A DNA stretch of 61,890 nt from an uncultured Clostridia bacterium (GCA_944342025.1 CALVMD010000010.1:1-61890); one strand, 5' to 3'; positions 25,510 through 34,695 are shown, counted from the first letter of the stretch. Notes: generated by a model not told the origin, from the sequence alone. Translations and numbers: made by a program.

Positions 25510-27237
25510 CTATGCTCCCTCGGGAGAAGGAGCGGGCTCTTCGCGGTCTTTGAGTTTGATCATGGCAAGGACGTCCCCTTCCTGTATGACGGCGGCGCCG
25601 TTGGGCACGACCGTCTCCTTTTTGCGCTTGATCATGACGATGAGCATGCCGCGCGGCAGCGAAAGTTCGCGCACCTGCCTGCCCGACCAGGGGTGATTTT
25701 TGCCGATATACTCTTCATACATGCCGAATTCGTCGCGGTTTTCGAACTCGGGCGCGGCGGTCACGATCACGTCGCCGCCGAGAATGACGGTGTCTCCCGA
25801 CGGGACGAGGACGTCCTCTCCGCGGATGATGAGCACGGCGAGAAACTCTTTGGGCATGACCACTTCGCGCAGTTTTTTCCCGTACCAGGGGTGATTTTCG
25901 CCCACGCGGACTTTGACGAAACAGACGTCGCTCTCTTCCTGATAGTCGGTAAACGTGCGAAGGACGTTGTCGTTATCGCCGAGCATATGCATTTTTTTGG
26001 ACATGAGCGGCAGCAGAGAGCCTTGCAGCGCGATCGAGACGATGACGATGACGAAGACCACGCTGAATATATCGAAGCGGAGCGCGTCTCCGAGCTGGGA
26101 CATGGCATAAACGGCAAACACGATGGAAGCGACGCCGCGGAGGCCCGCCCAGCTGACGACGCCGATCTGATTGATCTTGGCGCGAAAAGGCGCCAGCAGC
26201 GCCGCGACGGCGGCGGGACGGGCGACGACCGTCATAAAGACGAAGATGAGGACGGCGGGGACGAGCACGTCGGGGCGGATGAGATCTTCGGGCGTCGCGA
26301 GGAGCCCCAACAGGAAAAAGATCATCATCTGCGCGACGCTCGTAAGGGCGTCGAAAAAGCGCACGCAGTCGCGTTTTTGCGGGATGCGGGCGTTACCGAT
26401 CATAATGCCGCAGATATAGACGGCGAGATAGCCGTTCCCCGCGAGCGCCGCGACGCCCGTGATCTCGCCGAGAAGGGAGGGAAGCGCATAGGTCATGAGC
26501 CCGACTGCGAGGATAAAGATGGTGCCTCCCTGCCCCATGTTGAAAGAAAACTTTTTCAGGATAAAGATGGCAAGGAACCCGAACGCCGCGCCGAACAGGG
26601 CGCCGAACCCGACCTGCGAAAAGAGCATGCCGACGATCTCGCCCGCACCCATCGAAGCCGCGCCCGCAACGCCGCTTTCGGCCGCCAGAACGGCGGTAAA
26701 GACGACGGTCAGCATGTACGAGGTGGGGTCGTTCGAACCGGATTCCATTTCAAGGAGCGAAGACGTGCCGTATTTGAGATTCAGCCTGCGCGAACGCAGG
26801 ATATTGAAGACGGACGCGGCGTCGGTAGACGAGATGACCGAACCGATGAGCATGCTTTCCACCCAGCCGAGGGACGGAAAGAACGGGAGCACCTGCGAGA
26901 CGAGGCGCACGAACACCCCGACGATGCCCGCCGTGAGCGCCGTACCCGCGAAAGACAGGAGAAGCGCCCTGCCCGCGACGGGACGCGCCTCTTTGAAGTT
27001 GGTGCCGAAGCCGCCGTAAAAGATGACGAAGACGAGACAGACCGAGCAGACCACATTGCCGAGACCGTAATCGGTAAAGTTTCCCAATCCCGCCACGCGG
27101 AACGCCACGCCGAACACCATGCCCAGCCCGATGAACAGGAGCAGCGACGGCACTTTGAGTTTATCCGTGACGCGGTTGATGAAGATGCAAAGGGCGATGA
27201 CCAGCCCCACCAGCATCAACAGATATACATATTCCAT
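25510..27237 (-). CDS. CPA1-type potassium/sodium-proton antiporter with two RCK_C domains
   Basis: A 575-residue antiporter of the NhaP2/CvrA type. About twelve helices fill residues 1-390, with the acidic SGSNDPTSYML region (about 168-178) at the ion site. Two TrkA-C (RCK_C) domains follow (about 405-475 and 490-560, each with a HPWYGK/HPWSGR motif), which gate by binding nucleotide or ions. It exports K+ or Na+ for H+ across the membrane. The ATG 27237 follows AAGGAGG. It is 37 nt after the lipid-kinase-like gene, likely one operon. Confidence 0.92.
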   Translation of the reverse strand: MEYVYLLMLVGLVIALCIFINRVTDKLKVPSLLLFIGLGMVFGVAFRVAGLGNFTDYGLGNVVCSVCLVFVIFYGGFGTNFKEARPVAGRALLLSFAGTALTAGIVGVFVRLVSQVLPFFPSLGWVESMLIGSVISSTDAASVFNILRSRRLNLKYGTSSLLEMESGSNDPTSYMLTVVFTAVLAAESGVAGAASMGAGEIVGMLFSQVGFGALFGAAFGFLAIFILKKFSFNMGQGGTIFILAVGLMTYALPSLLGEITGVAALAGNGYLAVYICGIMIGNARIPQKRDCVRFFDALTSVAQMMIFFLLGLLATPEDLIRPDVLVPAVLIFVFMTVVARPAAVAALLAPFRAKINQIGVVSWAGLRGVASIVFAVYAMSQLGDALRFDIFSVVFVIVIVSIALQGSLLPLMSKKMHMLGDNDNVLRTFTDYQEESDVCFVKVRVGENHPWYGKKLREVVMPKEFLAVLIIRGEDVLVPSGDTVILGGDVIVTAAPEFENRDEFGMYEEYIGKNHPWSGRQVRELSLPRGMLIVMIKRKKETVVPNGAAVIQEGDVLAMIKLKDREEPAPSPEGA

Positions 27238-27274
27238 ACCGCCCCCTCCTTTTTGCCGCAGCGCACGGCAGTTT

Positions 27275-28144
27275 TTATTTGCGATACATTTTCAGCTTGC
27301 CCTTGACCACTTCCACGCGGAACGGCAGATCGTCGTACAGTTCCCCGTCCACCTGAACGGTCAGCTTCTGTTCGGGAAAAACTTCCACCTTTTCGCAGCG
27401 GACAAAATCGGTAAAATCCTCCTGCAGGATCCTGCCCTTCATCAGTTTTACGAACGCGGCGGGGATGTGCGACTTTTTCACGTCGCTGCAGACCACGAAA
27501 TCGAGCCTGCCGTCGTCGAGCACCGCCTCGGGGCACATGCGGGTGCCCCCGCCGATCTGCCTGCCGTTTCCGATGCAGGCGATGAGGGCGCTGTAATCCT
27601 TTTCCTTTCCGTTGCAGACGGTGTGCATCTTATAATTTTTGAATTTGAAAAGAGAGATGATCAGGCTGACGATGTACTGAAATTTTCCGCGCAGGACTTT
27701 GGACGCCCGGCAGCGCTTTAAGATCTCCACATCGATGCCCGTGCCGATGACGTTGATGCCGCGCACCCCTTCCATCTGCATGAAGTCGGTCGGTTTGGGC
27801 GTACCGTTCAGGATCAGATCGAGCGCGGCGTCGGCATCCGTCGGAATGCCTGCGGCCGCGGCGAAATCGTTGCCCGTGCCCGCGGGGATCAGCCCGAGAT
27901 TGCAGCGGTCAAAATCGGCAAACCCGTTGAGCGCCTCGTGCAGCGTGCCGTCGCCGCCGACGACGATGAGGTCGCACGGGCCTTCGCTCGTGAGCTCGTG
28001 CGCGAGAAAGACCGCCTGTCCCTTTTTCTCCGTCTCGAAAATGCGATAGTCTTTGCCCGACGCGCGCAGGCACTCGGCGACGCGCCCGACGATCCTGCGC
28101 CTTTTGCCGCCGCCCGACTGCGGGTTTACGATAATGTTGTACAT
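27275..28144 (-). CDS. Diacylglycerol kinase family protein (DagK/YegS/BmrU type)
   Basis: I choose ATG 28144 (GAGAGGAAG upstream; the upstream GTG at 28168 would overlap this site), giving 289 residues. The nucleotide loop GGDGTLHEALNG (63-74) and NPQSGGGK (8-15) define the family, along with AGTGNDFA. Members phosphorylate diacylglycerol or related lipids; in Gram-positive bacteria DgkB recycles diacylglycerol freed by lipoteichoic acid synthesis, attractive given the glycosylation genes at 8-12 kb. It is transcribed with the antiporter from the divergent promoter at 28210. Confidence 0.9.
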   Translation of the reverse strand: MYNIIVNPQSGGGKRRRIVGRVAECLRASGKDYRIFETEKKGQAVFLAHELTSEGPCDLIVVGGDGTLHEALNGFADFDRCNLGLIPAGTGNDFAAAAGIPTDADAALDLILNGTPKPTDFMQMEGVRGINVIGTGIDVEILKRCRASKVLRGKFQYIVSLIISLFKFKNYKMHTVCNGKEKDYSALIACIGNGRQIGGGTRMCPEAVLDDGRLDFVVCSDVKKSHIPAAFVKLMKGRILQEDFTDFVRCEKVEVFPEQKLTVQVDGELYDDLPFRVEVVKGKLKMYRK

Positions 28145-28209
28145 AAAAATGCTCTTCCTCTCCCGCACGGCCGCCCGCCGTGCATTTTTTTTCGTAAAAT
28201 TTCTTTTCT

Positions 28210-28238
28210 ATTATACAATAAATCGCGCCCGATTGCAA
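28210..28238 (-). promoter_or_regulatory. Leftward promoter (lipid kinase-antiporter operon)
   Basis: TTGCAA (28238-28233), 17 bp, TATAAT (28215-28210). The -35 hexamer is palindromic and is shared with the rightward cca promoter. Confidence 0.75.
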
Positions 28239-28261
28239 TTTTTTTGAGAAATTGCTATAAT
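28233..28261 (+). promoter_or_regulatory. Rightward promoter (cca-rmuC)
   Basis: TTGCAA (28233-28238), 17 bp, TATAAT (28256-28261), using the same six -35 base pairs as the leftward promoter. Confidence 0.78.
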
Positions 28262-28302
28262 AGAGACGCAAAAAATTTTTTTGAACGGAACAAGGAACGT
28301 TT

Positions 28303-29658
28303 ATGCTTTTAAAAATACCCGAAAAACTGCGCGATCTGGCGGAAAAAGCGGATTTCCCCCTGTATGTGGCGGGGGGCGCCGTGCGCGACGCGCTGTCCGG
28401 CTTCGATTACGAAGACATCGACCTTGCGGCGCCCGCCGCGGCGGACGAGATGTGCGCACTCGCCGGACGGTGCGGCTTCACCGTCTGCGGCGTGTATAAA
28501 AACACGGGCACGGTCAACCTTTCGGACGGACAGAAAAAATACGAATTCACCTCTTTCCGCACGGACGTATACCGCCGCGGCGCGAATGCGGGCGGACACG
28601 CGCCCGCCGAAGTACGGTTTACGGGCAGCATCGAAGAGGACGCAAAGCGGCGGGATTTCAAATGCAACGCCGTATATTACGACATCGCAAACGACCGGAT
28701 CGCAGATCCCCTCGGCGGGGTGGCGGACATACGGGCACGCACGGTAAACACCACGCGCGACGCAGACGAAGTGTTTGCCGAAGACGGACTGCGGCTCATG
28801 CGCCTTGCCCGCCAGTGCGGCCAGACGGGGTTCACCCCCTCGCTCGAATGCATTTTCGGGGCGAAATTCAACGCCGCGCGCATTCAAAAGATCGTGCCCG
28901 AACGCATTTTCGCGGAGCTGAAACTTCTTCTGCACGCGGACGAAAAACACGGCGTGCGCTTCGGGCACTACGACGGGCTGAAACTTTTGGAAGGGACGGA
29001 CGTGCTCGGATACATCCTGCCCGAGCTTGCGGCGGGCAAAGGCATGCCCCAGCGGAAAGATTTTCACGACCACGACGTTCTGGAACACTCTCTGCGCGCC
29101 GCCAAGTACGCCGACCCGCGCGTGCGCCTTGCAGCCCTCCTGCACGACGCAGGAAAGCCGTGGTGCTACCAAAACACGGGCAAATACCACGGCCACGACG
29201 AGGCGGGCGCACGCATCGGCAGGCAGATCTTAGAGCGGCTGAAAGCGCCGAAAAAAGAGACCGAGACCGTTGTGCGGCTGATCGGAGCGCACATGTACGA
29301 CCTGGACGGGAAGGCGAGGGAGAACAAGGTGCGCGCGTTCATCGCGAAAAACGCGGACATCTACGAGCTTCTCCTGCTCGTAAAACAGGCGGATTATATG
29401 GCGTGCAAGGATAAAACGGACGTGTGCCCCACCATCGTGAAGTGGGAAGGCATCCGCAAAAAGATGCTGGACGAAGGGGCTCCCTTCACTCTGAAAGAGC
29501 TTAAGATCGACGGGAACGCGCTGAAAGGGCTGTTCCCGCCCGAAAAAATAGGAAAGGCGCTGAACGCGCTGTTTTTCGAATGCGTGTACGACGGGAAAAA
29601 GAACGATCCCGAAAAACTGCGCACCGCCGCGGAAAAACTGGCGGCAAAGGAGATTTGA
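28303..29658 (+). CDS. cca: CCA-adding tRNA nucleotidyltransferase with HD domain
   Basis: The enzyme adds or repairs the 3' CCA of tRNA. Of 451 residues, the class II nucleotidyltransferase head carries GGAVRD (24-29) and the metal pair in DID (38-40); RRDFKCNA (117-124) and EDGLRLMRLARQ (160-171) are motifs B/D regions. A C-terminal HD domain (HDAGK 281-285) suggests phosphatase/phosphodiesterase repair activity as in several bacterial CCA enzymes. The ATG 28303 has AAGGAA at 8 nt. Its TGA overlaps the rmuC start by one base. Confidence 0.93.
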   Translation: MLLKIPEKLRDLAEKADFPLYVAGGAVRDALSGFDYEDIDLAAPAAADEMCALAGRCGFTVCGVYKNTGTVNLSDGQKKYEFTSFRTDVYRRGANAGGHAPAEVRFTGSIEEDAKRRDFKCNAVYYDIANDRIADPLGGVADIRARTVNTTRDADEVFAEDGLRLMRLARQCGQTGFTPSLECIFGAKFNAARIQKIVPERIFAELKLLLHADEKHGVRFGHYDGLKLLEGTDVLGYILPELAAGKGMPQRKDFHDHDVLEHSLRAAKYADPRVRLAALLHDAGKPWCYQNTGKYHGHDEAGARIGRQILERLKAPKKETETVVRLIGAHMYDLDGKARENKVRAFIAKNADIYELLLLVKQADYMACKDKTDVCPTIVKWEGIRKKMLDEGAPFTLKELKIDGNALKGLFPPEKIGKALNALFFECVYDGKKNDPEKLRTAAEKLAAKEI

Positions 29659-30905
29659 TGGCGGAGATCTTTGCGGCTGCCGCGGCCGTGCTGGCGGCCG
29701 TATCGCTGGCTGTTTGCATACTCATACTGAAAAGGACGAAAACGGGCGGGACGCAGGACGTAAAAGGCGACCTCGTGCGGCTCGAACAGATGATGGACAG
29801 GACGCTGTACCTGAGCGAGACCAACGCGCAGAACGTACAGCACTACCTCGATTTCCTCTCCAAGAGCCAAAGCGGGAGCCTGAAAGGCTTGCAGGAGTCG
29901 ATGGACGCGCTGAACGCGGCGACGGAAAAGCGGCTTTCGGAAATGCAGCGCACCGTGGCGGGCGAAATCCGCTACATGGCGGAACAGAACGCGAAAAATC
30001 TGGAAAACATCCGTCAGACGGTGGACGAAAAGCTGACCGTGACGCTCGAAAACAGGCTGAACAAGAGCTATTCGATCATCAACGAGCGGCTGGAAGCGGT
30101 GTATAAGGGCATCGGCGAAGTACAGCAGCTTGCGGGCAGCGTTTCGGACATCAAAAAGGTGTTTTCCAACGTAAAACTGCGCGGCACGTGGGGCGAAGTG
30201 CAGCTTTCGGCTCTCCTCGAACAGATGCTCTCCCCCGCGCAGTACCGCGCCAACGTGAAAGTGGACCCGCTCGACAGCTCTGTCGTCGAATACGCCGTCG
30301 TCCTGCCCTCTCGCTCGGGCGAAACGGTGCTTTTGCCCATAGACAGTAAATTCCCCGTAGAGGAATACCGCCGCCTGACGGAAGCGAGCGACTCGCTCGA
30401 CAAAGAGGGTGCGGACAGGGCGCTGAAAAACCTGGAACGCGCCCTCAAATTACAGGCGGATACCATCGCGAAAAAATACATCCGGCCGCCGCTGACGGCG
30501 GACTTTGCGATCATGTTTTTACCCCTCGAAGGGCTGTACGCGGAGAGCATCCGCATGCCCGGCCTTGCCGAATATCTGGCGGCAAAACACATCATGGCGT
30601 GCGGGCCCTCTACCCTCGGGGCGCTGCTCACCACCTTGCAGATCGGGTATAAAACGGCCGCGATCGAAAGGCGCTCGGGCGAGCTTTGGGAACTTTTGGC
30701 GGCGTTCAAGCACGAATTCCGCAATTTTGTACTCATTCTGGAAAAGACGCAGAAAAAATTGCAGGAGGCGCAGGACACCATCGAAAACGCGGCGAAAAAG
30801 ACGCGCACCATCGAACGCAAGCTGAAAAACGTTTCCGAGATCCCGGGAGAGCGCGCAGAGCTTCTGCTTTCGGACGAAGAAGAGCCGCCCTTCGGCGAAA
30901 ACTGA
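29658..30905 (+). CDS. rmuC: DNA recombination protein RmuC
   Basis: With ATG 29658 (sharing its A with the cca stop) the protein has 415 residues. An N-terminal membrane helix (about 3-22) is followed by a coiled coil (about 40-150) and the RmuC nuclease-like core with LRGTWGEVQL (about 175) and LPIDSKFPVEEY (about 230), FLPLEGLY and the long C-terminal coiled coil. RmuC limits inversions at short repeats. Interesting next to the inverted repeats and homopolymers of this genome, but no direct link is shown. Confidence 0.93.
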   Translation: MAEIFAAAAAVLAAVSLAVCILILKRTKTGGTQDVKGDLVRLEQMMDRTLYLSETNAQNVQHYLDFLSKSQSGSLKGLQESMDALNAATEKRLSEMQRTVAGEIRYMAEQNAKNLENIRQTVDEKLTVTLENRLNKSYSIINERLEAVYKGIGEVQQLAGSVSDIKKVFSNVKLRGTWGEVQLSALLEQMLSPAQYRANVKVDPLDSSVVEYAVVLPSRSGETVLLPIDSKFPVEEYRRLTEASDSLDKEGADRALKNLERALKLQADTIAKKYIRPPLTADFAIMFLPLEGLYAESIRMPGLAEYLAAKHIMACGPSTLGALLTTLQIGYKTAAIERRSGELWELLAAFKHEFRNFVLILEKTQKKLQEAQDTIENAAKKTRTIERKLKNVSEIPGERAELLLSDEEEPPFGEN

Positions 30906-30930
30906 GGCAAAATTTTTCAGCGGCAATCCA

Positions 30931-30959
30931 TTGCAATTTACGCGCGCGCGGTGTATAAT
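30931..30959 (+). promoter_or_regulatory. Promoter of the leaderless gene at 30966
   Basis: TTGCAA (30931-30936), 17 bp, TATAAT (30954-30959). The ATG comes 6 nt later, so transcription should start at or next to the start codon. Confidence 0.78.
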
Positions 30960-30965
30960 AGAAAC

Positions 30966-31274
30966 ATGGAACTCATCAAGATCGCGGGCGGTGCCCGCAC
31001 AGAAGACAAAAGCGCTTTCGTTTTTTCCGAAAAAAAGGTGCAGGGCGCCGAACTCGGAAAGCGGGGCGACGATCTGTATGCCGTGTCGCCGAGGCGGTTC
31101 AAACTGTTTTCGGAAGGCAAAGAGCGTGTGAACATCCTCGAGGGCAGCGGCTATATCAAATGGAAGAGGGGAGAGATCCCCTTCTGCGCCGGAGACGCAT
31201 TCGAAGCGGACGGCGCGGGAGAATACGAAGTGAACGGGAATTGCACGTTTATCGTGCAGCGACAGATCACGTAA
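30966..31274 (+). CDS. Small cupin-like protein, probably leaderless mRNA
   Basis: 102 residues from ATG 30966; an upstream ATG at 30951 lies inside the promoter and cannot be used from it. The sequence alternates strands and turns, with NILEGSGYIKWKRGEIPF (about 57-74) and GDAFEADGAGEYEVNG, like the C-terminal half of a cupin barrel, but the His metal ligands are missing. I would not assign activity. It lies 20 nt before the large surface protein gene and may be expressed with it. Confidence 0.7.
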   Translation: MELIKIAGGARTEDKSAFVFSEKKVQGAELGKRGDDLYAVSPRRFKLFSEGKERVNILEGSGYIKWKRGEIPFCAGDAFEADGAGEYEVNGNCTFIVQRQIT

Positions 31275-31293
31275 CAAAATCAAGGAGAAAAAA

Positions 31294-34137
31294 ATGGTAA
31301 AAGCCAACATCAGCCTGGGCGGAAAACTGTTGCTTATCATTCTGACGATCATCATTTATACCCTCGTCGTCGTGGGAGGGATCGTCGGTTTTGCCTTTTA
31401 CGCGTATAAAAACATCAAAGTCCGCGACATCGCGGACCTGCTCGGCGCGGCCGACTGGATCGCGCAGGATTACGACAAGACGATCGAGGGGATGGTGCAG
31501 GAACTGCTGCCGCAGATCCAGGATCAGACGATCACGGTCAATTCGCTCATCTCCATCTCGCCAAAACTCGGCGAAACGCTGGACGGACTGATCGAAAAGG
31601 TGGACAGTCTCGGAGTCGTCTCCATCGATTCGGAGCTTTTATACGCGACGCCCGTCGTTTCGGTGCCGGAACAGCTGTCCAAAATCGTGGTCGTGACGGC
31701 GACGCTCAACTCGCTCTCTTCCAACTTGGGCTTTTCTCTGCCCGCAACGCCGCTTTTCATCGGCTCTGAAGAGAATCCCGCCTGGTTCTACACACAGGTC
31801 AATCCCGAACAGGAAGGGGGCGGCTACGCCGCGATCGAAAAAGCGTACCTGATGTCTTCGACGGAATATCAGTTCTATACCCGCACCCCCGTGTACTTGG
31901 ACACCTACGAGCAGGACGGAGAAACGCTCCCCGTTGCAGAGGCCAAAGAAAAACAACTTTACCGCCTGACCGGCGTAGAAGAGGCAAACGGCGTTCTCAC
32001 CTATAACGGAAGCGCGCTCTATCTCGGGCGCACGCAAACGGATGAAGACGGCGGCGTCACGCTCTCCTACACGCGCATCACGCCCGGAAACAGCGCCGTA
32101 TACGAAACGGACGGAAACGATGCCCTGTTCGCTTTGGACGAAGGCGAAGGGCTGTACGTGATCACGGGGCCTTCGGCGGAAGGCGACGGCTTTGCATACG
32201 GTTCGGTACTCCCCGATTCGAGCGAAGGAACCGTCTTGACAAGAGAAATCGCCGATCCTTACAAATATATCCCTCTCTATGTGCAGGCAGACGGCGAATA
32301 CGTGCTTGCCACGGCAACGGACGGCGAAGGCGGCTACCTGATAGACCCCGACAACGGCGGCTACGCCATCGCGGAAGAGTACAAAGACGAATACGATTTT
32401 TACTATCTGTCCTATGAGGACAGTGCGCCGATGACGGCGGAAGAGGCGCAGACCGCCGCCGAAACACAGCCCGTATACGTCAAGACGAACGGGATCGGCG
32501 ACATTCCCGTGCTGTACGCGATCGACACCCTTTCGGGCATTTTGGACATGAACGCGCTGACGCTGCACGAAGTGGAACTGTACTTCGGCGCGGCGCTGAC
32601 CGACAACGAGATGATCGAACGGGTCATGTATGTGCCCCTCGGACAGTTCGACGAAGCTCTCAATGCAGAAATGCAGAGCCTGTATCTGTCCGACTTTATC
32701 GAACTCAACGGAGATTCCCCCCGCATCCTTTTAAGCCTCGCCTATGAGGATTATACGATAAACGCGGACGGGTCGATCTCTTCCGACTCTCCGCGCAGGC
32801 TCGGAGACATCGAATCTTCGATGAACGAACTGGTCATATCCGACCTCATCGAGATCGACGAGACGGGCGAAAACTCTGCCCCCCTGCTCGTCGCGATCAA
32901 AGACTGGACGCTCAGCGACTTCGAAAACGAAGACAAGATCAATTCTCTGTCTTTGGGAGAGATCATGGATATCGGCGAAGACGAGAGCTCGCAGCTGCTG
33001 CAATCGCTGAAAGACGTGCCTCTCGGCGGGATCTCCGACGCGGTAAACGAGCTGACCCTGGACGAGATCGTTGCGATCGACGAGAGCGATCCTCTCCTCT
33101 CCGCGCTGAAAAAATCGACGCTGGAAAACCTTGCCGACGATATTTCCGCCCTGCCCGTGCAGGCGCTCTTTTCGGACACGATGTACGAACAGACCCTCGT
33201 CGGAACGGGTGCGGACTATGCGGAACTGAAAGCGATCTACGGAGAGGATAACCTCTATATCTACGAAGAGGGCGCTTATTCTCTCTGTCCGGCAAGCGTT
33301 GCCGACGGAACAAACATCTATTCCCCCTATAAACCCGTAACCGACCCCGACGAGTACGAAGGGACGATCCTGTATTACCTGGACGGCGGAAAAATGACCG
33401 CCGCAACGGGCGTGACGGCATGGTCGCTGCCCGACGTCCTGCCGGACGGCGTGGACAAAACGACGCAGTTTTACCTTTCTTTGGACGGCGGCGGATATGA
33501 AGCGGCGTCCCCTGCCGCGGACGGAACTTATTCGGCGGATAAAATCTGGTATTTTGATAAGGCGACGGAAAAAATGATGAGTCTGTCCCTTACCCCCGCC
33601 GCATACGGGCTGCTCCCCTCGGTTACGGACGGAAACGGCGAACCGACCGTCTCGCTGTTTACCAAGCTGACCCCCGCACAGACCGTCATCGTCGACGGCG
33701 AAGAGCGCTACGCGAACGGCAACCTGTTCTGGTTCGACATTTCCAAAGAGACCTGGGTCCTTGCCGAGACAGAGGCGCATACCGACCGCGACGGAAACGT
33801 GACGTACACCCTGGCAGACGCTTCCGCGGCGGGCAAAACGCTTTACACTTACGGAAGTCCCGTCGGCGTTTGGAAATACCTGCTCCTTCAAAACGGCGCG
33901 GAACAGACGTGTACGGTGCAGAACATCGACGCGCTCGTCGCCAACATCAGCGACAACATCGACTCGGCAACGGTCGGAGACCTCTACGCGGACGGCATGA
34001 TCGACCTCAGCGATCCCGACGCGCTGAACGAGGATCTGAGCGCCTTCGGCGGAAAGTACGTGGGAATGACGCTCGGGGAGCTGACCATCGAAGAGACGAT
34101 GGACCTGGTACTGGCGGCGATTGACCTGATTTCATAA
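31294..34137 (+). CDS. 947-residue surface protein with N-terminal anchor and internal repeats
   Basis: An N-terminal membrane helix (about 11-36) places the rest outside the cell. Residues 510-616 hold three clear tandem repeats of about 34-36 residues (starts near 510, 547 and 583), each running from a short strand such as LSLGEIMDI or LTLDEIVAI through an acidic turn to a LL-x-x-LK helix. Weaker copies lie at 419-450 and 462-490, and possibly near 80-110 and 876-900. Between them are Tyr-rich strands (YVKTN, YYLDGGK). No enzyme motif, LPXTG or S-layer signature is seen. The ATG has AAGGAG upstream. Function unknown; a stalk or adhesin-like role is inference. Confidence 0.82.
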   Translation: MVKANISLGGKLLLIILTIIIYTLVVVGGIVGFAFYAYKNIKVRDIADLLGAADWIAQDYDKTIEGMVQELLPQIQDQTITVNSLISISPKLGETLDGLIEKVDSLGVVSIDSELLYATPVVSVPEQLSKIVVVTATLNSLSSNLGFSLPATPLFIGSEENPAWFYTQVNPEQEGGGYAAIEKAYLMSSTEYQFYTRTPVYLDTYEQDGETLPVAEAKEKQLYRLTGVEEANGVLTYNGSALYLGRTQTDEDGGVTLSYTRITPGNSAVYETDGNDALFALDEGEGLYVITGPSAEGDGFAYGSVLPDSSEGTVLTREIADPYKYIPLYVQADGEYVLATATDGEGGYLIDPDNGGYAIAEEYKDEYDFYYLSYEDSAPMTAEEAQTAAETQPVYVKTNGIGDIPVLYAIDTLSGILDMNALTLHEVELYFGAALTDNEMIERVMYVPLGQFDEALNAEMQSLYLSDFIELNGDSPRILLSLAYEDYTINADGSISSDSPRRLGDIESSMNELVISDLIEIDETGENSAPLLVAIKDWTLSDFENEDKINSLSLGEIMDIGEDESSQLLQSLKDVPLGGISDAVNELTLDEIVAIDESDPLLSALKKSTLENLADDISALPVQALFSDTMYEQTLVGTGADYAELKAIYGEDNLYIYEEGAYSLCPASVADGTNIYSPYKPVTDPDEYEGTILYYLDGGKMTAATGVTAWSLPDVLPDGVDKTTQFYLSLDGGGYEAASPAADGTYSADKIWYFDKATEKMMSLSLTPAAYGLLPSVTDGNGEPTVSLFTKLTPAQTVIVDGEERYANGNLFWFDISKETWVLAETEAHTDRDGNVTYTLADASAAGKTLYTYGSPVGVWKYLLLQNGAEQTCTVQNIDALVANISDNIDSATVGDLYADGMIDLSDPDALNEDLSAFGGKYVGMTLGELTIEETMDLVLAAIDLIS

Positions 34138-34156
34138 AAACAGGATCGGGCTTTGA

Positions 34157-34193
34157 AGCGCCCGCCCGCAAAAATTTGCGGGCGGGCGCTTTC
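34157..34193 (+). terminator. Terminator of the surface protein gene
   Basis: A perfect 16-bp stem (34157-34172 with 34175-34190) followed by TT and pyrimidines. Confidence 0.7.
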
Positions 34194-34294
34194 CGATTTC
34201 GCGGAACCTTTTGCGAACCGACCGCTGTCTTTTCCGAAAAAAAACTGCCGTCGGGCAAAAAAACATAAAATACGCATACGGAAGGAAAAAATTA

Positions 34295-34323
34295 TTGACG
34301 GACGAAAAAAAATCCGCTATAAT
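34295..34323 (+). promoter_or_regulatory. Promoter of rpsF-ssb-rpsR
   Basis: TTGACG (34295-34300), 17 bp, TATAAT (34318-34323). Confidence 0.85.
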
Positions 34324-34329
34324 AGACTA

Positions 34330-34390
34330 TGCTCTGAAAAGAGCGCAAAACCTTGCGTGCGAAAAACGCACGCCGAATAAGACCGGGAGG
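34330..34390 (+). ncRNA. Candidate S6:S18 autoregulatory leader
   Basis: Two hairpins: GCTC..GAGC (34331-34344), and GCGTGCG-AAAAA-CGCACGC (34354-34372) whose 3' side continues CCGAATAAG. A CCG bulge beside such a stem is the hallmark of the S6:S18 leader described for rpsF mRNAs. Judged by eye. Confidence 0.5.
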
Positions 34391-34396
34391 TGTAAA

Positions 34397-34681
34397 ATGA
34401 AGTACGAAATGCTCTATCTGATCGATTCTTCCGTCGCGGAAGAGGCGAGAGACGCGCTGATCGCCAAGTTTGAAGACACTGTCAAAAATCTGGGCGGCAC
34501 CGTTCTTTCCACCGACAAATGGGGCGTAAAAAAGCTCGCGTACCCCATCAACTATAAGAGCGACGCTTTTTACGTTCTCATGACGTTCGAAGCGAACGGC
34601 GATTCGATCAAAGAACTCGACCGTATCGCGGGCATTACCGACGGCATTCTCAGAAGAATGATCACGAAAGCGGCGAACTGA
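34397..34681 (+). CDS. rpsF: 30S ribosomal protein S6
   Basis: 94 residues from ATG 34397 (GGGAGG at 6 nt): MKYEMLYLIDSSVAEE, KWGVKKLAYPINYKSDAFY and the typical LDRIAGITDGILRRMITK end. S6 binds S18 in the small-subunit platform. Heads the conserved operon rpsF-ssb-rpsR, possibly controlled by its own product through the leader. Confidence 0.97.
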   Translation: MKYEMLYLIDSSVAEEARDALIAKFEDTVKNLGGTVLSTDKWGVKKLAYPINYKSDAFYVLMTFEANGDSIKELDRIAGITDGILRRMITKAAN

Positions 34682-34695
34682 ACGGAGAGTGGAGA

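Noticed and set aside
25480-27306. 608-residue open frame antisense to the antiporter
   Set aside because: Asp/Glu/His/Arg-rich low-complexity translation typical of antisense frames; the antiporter on the other strand is clear.
34211-34396. Upstream extension of rpsF
   Set aside because: It crosses the promoter and leader; ATG 34397 has the binding site and the family start.
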